52,967 bases of DNA, from NCBI GenBank assembly GCA_902803685.1, contig CADCQR010000024.1, positions 1 through 52,967 of the forward strand, read 5' to 3'. The notes under the pieces were generated by a model. The model ran no database searches and was not told where the DNA came from. It saw nothing but the letters and a program-made list of their open reading frames with translations. The position numbers and the translations under genes are program-made. This document shows, piece by piece, positions 17,320 through 25,036 of this stretch. The stretch comes from an uncultured Erysipelotrichaceae bacterium. GTDB taxonomy: Bacteria > Bacillota_I > Bacilli_A > RF39 > UBA660. Within the stretch, counting starts at the first letter, position 1. Every line of letters starts with the position of its first letter.

Positions 17320-18271
17320 TTTTCATCATTCTTTCATTTTCTTTTTCTATGTATATAGGCCGATTTTTTACTTCTGAATATATTTTTGATAAGTATATTC
17401 CCATTATTCCAAAAAAGAATAATTGTAAACCACCTATAAATGTAATCAAACATGCTAGTGATGGCCATCCTCCTACTGGATCACCCCAGATTATAGTTTT
17501 TATTATTATAAATACTATTAAAAGAAAGGCAACAAAACAAAATATTAAGCCTACGTAGGCAGAAAGAATTAGCGGGGTTGAGGAAAATGATACGATGCCT
17601 TCAACTGCATATTTTACTAGTTTTTTTATGTTAAATTTTGATTCTCCGGCCGCTCTATTGGGAGTTTCATAAGATAGCCACTTAGTATTAAAGCCCACAT
17701 ATCCATATAATCCTTTGGTAAATCTATTGTACTCTCTCATTGAAATGATAGCATTAACCATTTTTCTACTCATTAATCTAAAGTCTCTGGCGCCTGGCAT
17801 TTGATTTACTTTAGTAATTTTTTCTAACACTTTATACCACAAAGAAGTTAGTGATTTTCTAATAACAGAATAATCCTTATGAGCTTTCGTATATAAGGCA
17901 ATGCAATCGTAGTCGGTATCTTTTATATTTTCATACATAACTTTTACCATATATGGTGGATCTTGCATATCGGCATCCATGATAGCTACGTAATCGCCTA
18001 TGGCATTATTAATACCTGCGTACATAGCTGCTTCTTTACCAAAATTTCTAGAAAAAGATATGTATCTTACCCTCTTATCTTTTTTTGCATAATCTCTTAA
18101 AATTTCTAACGTCTTATCTGTAGAGCCATCATCTACATATATAAATTCAAACTCTAACTTTTTCATATCTTTTGAGACTATATCAATTTCTTTATAAAAT
18201 ATCGGTATAGTTTTTTCCTCGTTATAGCAAGGTACTATTATTGAAATTATTTTTTTATCATTCTTTTTCAT
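17303..18271 (-). CDS. GT2 polyprenyl-phosphate glycosyltransferase (GtrB/DPM1-like), second copy
   Basis: About 322 residues. The motifs are IIVPCYNEEKTIPIFYKEI, FIYVDDGSTDKTLEI, SRNFGKEAAMYAGI and VAIMDADMQDPP, with the RAAGESKFNIKKLVKYAVEGI loop before two C-terminal membrane helices. This is the layout of enzymes that make polyprenyl-phosphate hexoses. It is a distant paralogue of the gene at 10051-11010, so the locus may make two different lipid-linked monosaccharides. ATG 18271 has AGGTG 6-7 nt upstream and was preferred over GTG 18280. Confidence 0.9.
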   Translation of the reverse strand: MKKNDKKIISIIVPCYNEEKTIPIFYKEIDIVSKDMKKLEFEFIYVDDGSTDKTLEILRDYAKKDKRVRYISFSRNFGKEAAMYAGINNAIGDYVAIMDADMQDPPYMVKVMYENIKDTDYDCIALYTKAHKDYSVIRKSLTSLWYKVLEKITKVNQMPGARDFRLMSRKMVNAIISMREYNRFTKGLYGYVGFNTKWLSYETPNRAAGESKFNIKKLVKYAVEGIVSFSSTPLILSAYVGLIFCFVAFLLIVFIIIKTIIWGDPVGGWPSLACLITFIGGLQLFFFGIMGIYLSKIYSEVKNRPIYIEKENERMMKNEEEK

Positions 18272-18283
18272 CTGCTTCACCTA

Positions 18284-19201
18284 CTACTTAGTTATTTTTG
18301 AAACAAACTTGGGGCTAATTATATATAATATTTTTTTTATCTTTCTTCCCACTGTATCATTTAGTAAGTAATTAAATACATTTTCTTTTCTAAGAATTTT
18401 TTTATATTTTCTATAATCTTTTCCTTTTAGTTCACAAATTTTCAGTAAAACACTATTTGTACAGTAACTTTCAAATACAGTTTTATTTACTTTTACTTTT
18501 TTTATTTCGCTCATTAAAAATTTATAATGATCATAGAAATCATCAACCTTTTTTTTAGTCCACTCATAGTCTTTTTTATTCATGATGCTGCCTTTTCTTC
18601 TGTAATAATTATAACCGATATAGTTAATGCAATTAACTTTATTCGCTTTTATGACTATTAGAGGTGTTAGGCCAAAATCTTCGTGTACAGTACCTATCTT
18701 AAATGTAAATTTATTTTTTCTGTAATACTCTCTTTTTATAGCATAACACCAAACATTTTCTACAAAGTGATATTTTACAATTCTATCAAACGCTTCCTCA
18801 CCGTTTAAATCAGTAAACTCTTCTTCAGAAAAATCAGTTATTTCATTGTTATCAGTTATTGTCCTAGCTTGAAATCTTACTAAGTCCGGATGATTCTTAG
18901 TACTCTTTTCTATTTTTTCCAGTAACCTCTCATCCCAAAAATCATCACTATCTAAAAAAATCAGGTACTCACCGGTTGCTTTTTTTGCACCTATATTTCT
19001 AGCTTCACTCACTGATACATGTTTCAGATTAATTATCTTTACATCATACTTTTTAATAATATCAATGCTAGAATCAGTACATCCATCGTTTACAGCAATT
19101 ATTTCAAAATCTTTGAACGTTTGATTAAAAATACTCTCAATACATCGCTTTATATATTTTTCGACATTATAGACAGGTATAACTATACTATATTTTGGCA
19201 T
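18284..19201 (-). CDS. GT2 family glycosyltransferase
   Basis: 305 residues. It opens with YSIVIPVYNVEKYIKRCIESI, then IIAVNDGCTDSSIDII, VSVSEARNIGAKKATGEYL and the DxD motif LIFLDSDDFWDERLL. HEDFGLTPL in the second half matches the acceptor-side motif of CpsJ-like GT2 enzymes. The C-terminus is basic. AGAGGTG lies 8 nt before ATG 19201. The acceptor is presumably the growing lipid-linked repeat unit made by this operon. Confidence 0.9.
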   Translation of the reverse strand: MPKYSIVIPVYNVEKYIKRCIESIFNQTFKDFEIIAVNDGCTDSSIDIIKKYDVKIINLKHVSVSEARNIGAKKATGEYLIFLDSDDFWDERLLEKIEKSTKNHPDLVRFQARTITDNNEITDFSEEEFTDLNGEEAFDRIVKYHFVENVWCYAIKREYYRKNKFTFKIGTVHEDFGLTPLIVIKANKVNCINYIGYNYYRRKGSIMNKKDYEWTKKKVDDFYDHYKFLMSEIKKVKVNKTVFESYCTNSVLLKICELKGKDYRKYKKILRKENVFNYLLNDTVGRKIKKILYIISPKFVSKITK

Positions 19202-19229
19202 AATATTTCACCTCTTTTAAGTAATTAAA

Positions 19230-20549
19230 TTAGTCTTTTCCTAAAATTTTATTTATTTTAAAATATTTTTCTATATCGGTATTAGGCCATTGATCATAGC
19301 TTTTTGCTATATCATATTGGTCGTAATTAGGATTTTTACTATTGGTAGTATTGTATATCTCAAATTCATATTGGTCTTTATTAGGATTTTCTTTTATATA
19401 CTTAATCCGATATTCCCACGTCTCATGTAATTTTTCTATACTTTTTAATAGTTCTATATAATCTGTAAAAAATAAAAGGCAGAAAACAATAATTAAATCA
19501 ATAAGGAATAATATGTACTTTTTTTCTATATAGCTTTCTAAATCTATTAGTAATAAAACAACGGCTATAATTCCAAATATTATTATACTAAACCATGCTC
19601 GTTTTGGAAATGATGGTGATAATATCATAGGGTATAATGTAAATATACTACCTATTCCGAATATTATGGCTAGTTTATTAATTTTTTTCTTTTTGAACAT
19701 TATAATTGTGATACCTATTATGAATATTATTAATAAGGGAAATAAATATTTTATATAGTTAGAAGTGCACTCAAAAAATCTATTTAGTATTTTTATAAAA
19801 AAAGATGTATCATCATTATAACTAGAACTACGAATATAGTTCCCAGGAGCAATTAGTAGTGTTACAAAACCGACGATAATTCCCATTATTCCAGCAACAT
19901 TCCATTTAGTTATCTTTTTATTTTCTTTTTTCTTATTAATTAGTATCAACATTAAAATTACTAATAAACCAAATGCTGTGTTTTCGTTAGTCCATCCAGC
20001 TATTATTGAGTATAAGAATATAGATAAAATAGTTATTGCGTTATCCTTTAATTCTTCTTTTTTTAAATAAAAAGCTATTAAAGATACTACTATTGTTGTA
20101 GTCCACAAATAATTACAAGAACCAATTAGCCAAAGACAAGTCTGACCAAATACCGGCTGTACAAAATATATAAGTAAAAATATTATAATTAAGTATTTAT
20201 AATAGTTTTTTACCTTATCTTTTGCTTGTCCTTTTACTATTGTATATATCAAATATATTAATAATGTTAGACAGGCTGGATTAAATAGATTAAATATCCA
20301 CTTCGGTAACATTAAGAATGTTTGGGCAATAGTATGAGCAATGGTTCTTCCTCCCCAATATTTATAGTGAACAATTTGGAAATTTATGATATCTTTAATA
20401 CCTGTTAAATGATTTTTATCAAGGTTTAATGAGTATCCATAGTCATCTGCTATTAATGGCGTAAAATGATTAAGAATGTACATTAGAAAAAATATTACAA
20501 TTAAAATTGTTAATTCAATTATCTTGCTGTTTTGTTTTAATTTTTTCAT
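19230..20549 (-). CDS. DUF6056-like multi-helix membrane protein, possible GT-C glycosyltransferase
   Basis: 439 residues with 11-12 predicted helices and a short polar C-terminal tail. The first outer loop has PLIADDYGYSLNL followed by HYKYWGGRTIAHTIAQTFL. These two elements are typical of DUF6056 proteins in glycan loci, and the acidic pair resembles a GT-C catalytic loop. FGQTCLWLIGSCNYLWTT follows in another loop. Biochemical role unproven. GGTGTGATGTA precedes ATG 20549. It is the second gene of the long operon; a TATAAT lies 60 nt upstream but lacks a good -35 box. Confidence 0.7.
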   Translation of the reverse strand: MKKLKQNSKIIELTILIVIFFLMYILNHFTPLIADDYGYSLNLDKNHLTGIKDIINFQIVHYKYWGGRTIAHTIAQTFLMLPKWIFNLFNPACLTLLIYLIYTIVKGQAKDKVKNYYKYLIIIFLLIYFVQPVFGQTCLWLIGSCNYLWTTTIVVSLIAFYLKKEELKDNAITILSIFLYSIIAGWTNENTAFGLLVILMLILINKKKENKKITKWNVAGIMGIIVGFVTLLIAPGNYIRSSSYNDDTSFFIKILNRFFECTSNYIKYLFPLLIIFIIGITIIMFKKKKINKLAIIFGIGSIFTLYPMILSPSFPKRAWFSIIIFGIIAVVLLLIDLESYIEKKYILFLIDLIIVFCLLFFTDYIELLKSIEKLHETWEYRIKYIKENPNKDQYEFEIYNTTNSKNPNYDQYDIAKSYDQWPNTDIEKYFKINKILGKD

Positions 20550-20611
20550 TACATCACACCTTTAAACTTTCTCTACCATTTTGATTATTGATAATTTTAA
20601 CACTATTATAG

Positions 20612-22921
20612 CTAATCTATAGAATCAAATATTTCTTGAAATTTAAGCATTCTTAAATATTGAATTTTATCTAAATCTATTTTTTTTATTTTCTTTTCTT
20701 TTTTTATTATATCTTTAACTTGATTGATCATAGTACTATTATTTTTAGAAATCATAAATGCATAATCTTTTATATTAATAGAATCATCACTGGATTGGAA
20801 TGTTGTTATTATGGATTTGCCAAGGGTAATAGCTTCCAAGTATGTAACTGGGAATCCTTCATAATCAGAAGTTAAAATTATGTAATCAGCAATACTCATA
20901 TATGGATATGGATTATCTTTTTTACCAATAAACTTAACTTTTTTTAGTAAATTATTGCTTTTAGTATAATCTTCATACATCTTTTTATCTGGGCCATCAC
21001 CAATAATCCACAATTCAATACAATCGATTTCTTTAGCTATATCAATTGCTCTTTTTAGTTTTTTAGAAGAGTCGTCTAATCTTCCCACGAATACAAACAA
21101 TTTCTTATTAGGCGTTCTTTTTTCTGTTATATGAATTTTACTTTTTTCTGTTATTTCTTTTGTGTCTACAAAATTGTTTAAAACTATTGATTTATTTCCT
21201 AATTCTGGATAAATATCGACAAAAGATTGTTTTGCTTCATTAGAAACAAAGATAATGTTTTTGTATTCTTTAACTTTTCTACTATCAAAAAATTCTCTGA
21301 AGTCAGATTCTTCTGTATATATATATTTATAATTACTATGTACATAAAATGAATTGTTAAAAGATGCTAGTTTAGCAATTGCATTTGCACTATAACTATA
21401 TGTTGCATAGCAACAGCTAAAATCATATCTATTGTAATTGAAGATTTTAAATAGTACTTTTCTTGAGTAATTAATAACTTTCCTCATTATTACATTTCTA
21501 CTTGTGCTTACTTTTATTTCTTTGACAACAATTTCCTTATCTAACTTTGTTAACAGACTTCCTTTTGATTCTTCCAATATAATGGTAACATTATATTTAT
21601 TTTTATCAATCCTATTTACTATATTTAATAGAGCTTTTTCTATTCCACCTATTTCCAGATTAACAGCTGAAAACAAAAGATTCTTCTTATTTTTTTGTGC
21701 CAATTTAATTATGATAATTGCAGAAAATAAACTCACAGATGGCGCTGTTATAATATGACCGGTGAAGAATGAGAGAAAACTAGTTAAGATAAAGCTAACT
21801 GCTAGCATATATCTCTCATAGGTAATTTTCTTTTTTACTTTCAATATCTTACGCAAAACAAATAGTAAAATACCAAAATAGCAGAGAAAGCCAACTATTC
21901 CATGGGAGTACAATATATCAAAATAATCCATTTCTATCAATTTTGTTTGCTTATTCCCATTTATATAACCAATTCCAAATAATTTTTGATACGCATTAGC
22001 TTTATTATATAGTTTTGCTTTTTTTTCTAAAAAAGTTAAACGTTGACTGAAAATAAAATGATCAAATAATTCTTTATCTTTAAAAACATCTGTAATTTTG
22101 TTTAATTTTAGATAATTGAAATGAGTTTCAATATTTTTATAAAAGTTTGTTTTAGGTATTACTACAATTAGAGATGAAATTAGAAATATCATAATCAATA
22201 TTGAGTAAAATATACTCTTGTAATTTTTATTTCTTATATTTTTATACCAAAAATATCCTAATGAGAAAAGTGTTGTTATGATTAATGATAATAGAGGAGT
22301 TTTTGTCCCCATATTCAATATAACTATTAAATAAAATATAGTGAAAGTTAGTTTTTTTAAGATATTTTTTCTATTACAAAAAATAATAAAAGTTATTGGT
22401 GTCATTATAGATATAATCCCACCTATTTCATTTGCGGAATTAAATAATCCTAGGTATCCTACCTTAGTAATCTCATATGTTTTATAACCAATATTAAACA
22501 TATTTGGAACAAATATAAAAGTAATATATAAAGCTATAGAGGTAAATAGTGTTAAATAACTTATCTTTATTTCATCTTTTAAAGAGTATAAAGCTAGTAT
22601 TATTACTATAAAATAGTAGCTTTTAACCAAATACTGAATTTCTATAAAAATGGAATTATCTTTGTATAAGTATATTCCTAATATATAAAGTAGTCCATAT
22701 AAGAGAACTAATGCATATGGAATAATTAATTTATACTTTTTATAAATAAAAACAGCTATATACATCATTAAACAAGCAAATAGCAATTTAATAATAATTC
22801 CGGCTGTAAAGTTACTATTTAAAGTATGAACAAAAATACCTGTAGTCAAATCTAGTATCGGTTGAAATAAAATAAAGATACTTAATATATTATTGATGTG
22901 TTTTTTTATATAATCTCTCAT
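20612..22921 (-). CDS. Fusion of O-antigen polymerase/ligase-like membrane domain and GT4 glycosyltransferase
   Basis: About 769 residues. Residues 1-405 contain 10-12 helices and resemble the Wzy/WaaL group: FNSANEIGGIISIMTPITFIIFC, NMGTKTPLLSLIITTLFSL and a C-terminal SHGIVGFLCYFGILLFVLRK. Residues about 410-760 form a GT4 transferase: LLFSAVNLEIGGIEKALLNI, FVFVGRLDDSSKKLKRAIDIA, WIIGDGPDKKMYEDY and TSDYEGFPVTYLEAITLGKSI. Normally polymerase and glycosyltransferase are separate proteins. ATG 22921 was preferred to GTG 22930. It is the first gene of the long operon and could link assembly of the last residue of the repeat to its polymerisation or ligation; that coupling is an inference. Confidence 0.85.
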   Translation of the reverse strand: MRDYIKKHINNILSIFILFQPILDLTTGIFVHTLNSNFTAGIIIKLLFACLMMYIAVFIYKKYKLIIPYALVLLYGLLYILGIYLYKDNSIFIEIQYLVKSYYFIVIILALYSLKDEIKISYLTLFTSIALYITFIFVPNMFNIGYKTYEITKVGYLGLFNSANEIGGIISIMTPITFIIFCNRKNILKKLTFTIFYLIVILNMGTKTPLLSLIITTLFSLGYFWYKNIRNKNYKSIFYSILIMIFLISSLIVVIPKTNFYKNIETHFNYLKLNKITDVFKDKELFDHFIFSQRLTFLEKKAKLYNKANAYQKLFGIGYINGNKQTKLIEMDYFDILYSHGIVGFLCYFGILLFVLRKILKVKKKITYERYMLAVSFILTSFLSFFTGHIITAPSVSLFSAIIIIKLAQKNKKNLLFSAVNLEIGGIEKALLNIVNRIDKNKYNVTIILEESKGSLLTKLDKEIVVKEIKVSTSRNVIMRKVINYSRKVLFKIFNYNRYDFSCCYATYSYSANAIAKLASFNNSFYVHSNYKYIYTEESDFREFFDSRKVKEYKNIIFVSNEAKQSFVDIYPELGNKSIVLNNFVDTKEITEKSKIHITEKRTPNKKLFVFVGRLDDSSKKLKRAIDIAKEIDCIELWIIGDGPDKKMYEDYTKSNNLLKKVKFIGKKDNPYPYMSIADYIILTSDYEGFPVTYLEAITLGKSIITTFQSSDDSINIKDYAFMISKNNSTMINQVKDIIKKEKKIKKIDLDKIQYLRMLKFQEIFDSID

Positions 22922-22938
22922 AATAATCACTCTTCTTC

Positions 22939-22967
22939 ATTATATCATTTATATGTTTTTTTTCCTA
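22939..22967 (-). promoter_or_regulatory. Possible promoter of the long glycan operon
   Basis: On the minus strand a perfect TATAAT (22944-22939) sits about 18 nt before ATG 22921. The only -35 candidate at 17-nt spacing is TAGGAA, which is poor. The intergenic region is divergent, so a promoter must lie here or very near. Confidence 0.45.
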
Positions 22968-23032
22968 TTAAATAATGTGCCATGATTAAGTTTATTTTAC
23001 CATAAACATATAAACTTATATAGTTTAAAATA

Positions 23033-23062
23033 TTGTAAAGGTTTTATTATAAAAAATATAAA
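23033..23062 (+). promoter_or_regulatory. Possible promoter of the PASTA-protein gene
   Basis: TTGTAA (23033-23038), an 18-nt spacer and TATAAA (23057-23062) lie about 50 nt upstream of the start. The surrounding DNA is almost all A and T, so other -10 boxes are possible. Confidence 0.5.
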
Positions 23063-23114
23063 TAGTTTAATTAGATAATAAAATATTATATAATTATTAT
23101 AGGAGGTTGTGCAT

Positions 23115-25001
23115 ATGTCTAAGGATAACAAAGATAATGATAATAAGAACAATTTTAATAATAAAATAGCAAATTTTACTCTTTATATTTTACTAATATT
23201 AAGTTTAATTTATTTTTTTGGAACTTTTATTATTGCTGGTATAGAAAATGTATTTGATATTCTAACAACTCTATGTATTACTCTATTTACAATCATTTTT
23301 GTTACTTTAGGATTAAAAATAAGAGTTAAAAATAAAAGTCTTTTTTTACTAAGTGGTATTTTATTAGCAACTTTTTTTATGATTAATCTTGGTTTTAAAT
23401 TTAATGTTATAGAGAAAACAAATACAAAAACTGTTATGGACTTAAGAGATAAAAATATAACAGAGGTGATGAAGTGGGCCGCAAAGAATAATATTGAAGT
23501 CAATCAAGAATACGAATATAGTGATATGGTTTCTGAGTATAAGATTATTAGTCAGAATGTAGATGCTGGTACTAAGTTAAAAGATGTCAAAAATTTAACT
23601 GTATCAGTAAGTGAAGGACCAAATCCTTACAAAGAAATTATCATACCAAATATGTTAACATGGGATAGTGACAGGGTTATATCCTTTATTAAAAGTAATT
23701 ATTTAAGTAATGTGAATGTGGAGTTCTCATTAAGTGAAGAAAAAGAAGATACTCTTATAAGACAGGATAAAGTTGGTAATGTAAAAAGAGATGAAGAAAT
23801 AAATTTAGTTTTTTCTTCTGGAGAACAGTTAAATTACGATGAAGTAACACTAATTGATTTTACTAATAAAACAAAATTTGAAGCTATTTTCTACCTAAAA
23901 CAACATTACTTAAATTACTCAATTAAGGAAGATTTTAATGATAAGATAATAGCTGGTAACGTAATAGCTCAAAATGTTGAATCTGGTAAAAATGTACGAA
24001 TTAAAATTGATAATATTGAGTTAACTATTTCAAAAGGTCCAATTGTTAAGGTACCAGACCTTACTACTATGGATATTACCAATTTAACTAATTGGGTAAT
24101 TAAAAACAAGTTAAAAATTAAATTTAATGACAAATATGATGATTCAGTAAAGAAAAACTTTGTAATTAGTGCTAATGTTAACAAGGGAGATGTTATAGCA
24201 CAAGGCAGTGTTGTAGAAGTAACATTATCTAAAGGTCCGTTGAAAATGAAAACTTTTAAGAATTTAAATGAATTTAAGGAGTGGGCGGATAAGTACGACA
24301 TTAAATATGAAGAGACTTTCGAATTTAGTAATTCTGTGCAAGTTGGTGAAGTTATAAAATATTCTTATAAAGCTGGTGAAGCAATAAAGAATAATGATGT
24401 TATAATTATAACTATATCTGATGGTAAAGAAGTCGAAGTTCCTAATATAATAGGACTATCAAAAAAAGAAGTTGAGAATAAGTTAGATAATTTAGGATTA
24501 AATTACAATTTTGTTTATAAAGCCAGTGATACCATTGCAGAAGGTAAGGCTTCTAAACAATCAATAAGCAAAGGTGCAAAGGTATCAAATGGAACAACTA
24601 TTACTATTACAATAAGTACTGGTAAAGCAAAAAATAATGAGATAAAAACTGATAATCAAACTAATAGTACAAGTGATACAAAAAATAATAATAAATCTGA
24701 ACAAAAGCTAGATAACAACACTAATAATGATTCTAATGAGAAAGAAGAAGATAAATGCATCGTTAAAAGTTGTACTATTAATACCTCTATTAACAATATT
24801 AAAAATAATACTACCGGGTATGATTATACGGTAAAGGAAATCAAAAATATAATGAATTCTCAATGTCCTGGTGTCAATTATGAAATTGTAGCATCAACTG
24901 ATTCTGGAAAGGTTGCTGGATCAATTGTTAGTGGTATTAAACCTGGAAGTAAATTTAATACTTGTACTGATACAAAGTACCAAATAGTTATTGCTCAATA
25001 A
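23115..25001 (+). CDS. Membrane-anchored multi-PASTA protein without a kinase domain
   Basis: About 628 residues. An Asn/Lys/Asp-rich N-terminus is followed by three hydrophobic helices (residues about 20-105). A chain of roughly six PASTA repeats of about 65-70 residues comes next, each ending in a strand such as LTVSVSEGP, LTISKGP, VEVTLSKGP, IIITISDGK and ITITISTGK. VPNIIGLSKKEVENKLDNLGL is the most typical repeat. Then come an Asn-rich linker and a last PASTA-like module holding several Cys residues. PASTA repeats bind peptidoglycan stems or lipid II in kinases and PBPs, but no kinase or transpeptidase is present. ATG 23115 has AGGAGG 8 nt upstream; GTG 23109 is only 2 nt from it. A wall-sensing or structural role is an inference. 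Confidence 0.85.
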   Translation: MSKDNKDNDNKNNFNNKIANFTLYILLILSLIYFFGTFIIAGIENVFDILTTLCITLFTIIFVTLGLKIRVKNKSLFLLSGILLATFFMINLGFKFNVIEKTNTKTVMDLRDKNITEVMKWAAKNNIEVNQEYEYSDMVSEYKIISQNVDAGTKLKDVKNLTVSVSEGPNPYKEIIIPNMLTWDSDRVISFIKSNYLSNVNVEFSLSEEKEDTLIRQDKVGNVKRDEEINLVFSSGEQLNYDEVTLIDFTNKTKFEAIFYLKQHYLNYSIKEDFNDKIIAGNVIAQNVESGKNVRIKIDNIELTISKGPIVKVPDLTTMDITNLTNWVIKNKLKIKFNDKYDDSVKKNFVISANVNKGDVIAQGSVVEVTLSKGPLKMKTFKNLNEFKEWADKYDIKYEETFEFSNSVQVGEVIKYSYKAGEAIKNNDVIIITISDGKEVEVPNIIGLSKKEVENKLDNLGLNYNFVYKASDTIAEGKASKQSISKGAKVSNGTTITITISTGKAKNNEIKTDNQTNSTSDTKNNNKSEQKLDNNTNNDSNEKEEDKCIVKSCTINTSINNIKNNTTGYDYTVKEIKNIMNSQCPGVNYEIVASTDSGKVAGSIVSGIKPGSKFNTCTDTKYQIVIAQ

Positions 25002-25003
25002 AG

Positions 25004-25036
25004 AAAAAGCTTTCCAATTGAATGGAAGGCTTTTTT
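25004..25036. terminator. Bidirectional intrinsic terminator between convergent genes
   Basis: AAAAAGCTTTCC, an 8-nt loop and GGAAGGCTTTTTT form a stem with one G-T pair. T tracts occur on both strands, so it can end both the PASTA gene (+) and the adhesin gene (-), whose stop codon overlaps it. Confidence 0.85.

Noticed and set aside
20550..20611. TATAAT before the DUF6056-like gene as an internal promoter.
   Set aside because: No acceptable -35 box at 16-18 nt, and the gap is short; read-through from the operon promoter is enough.
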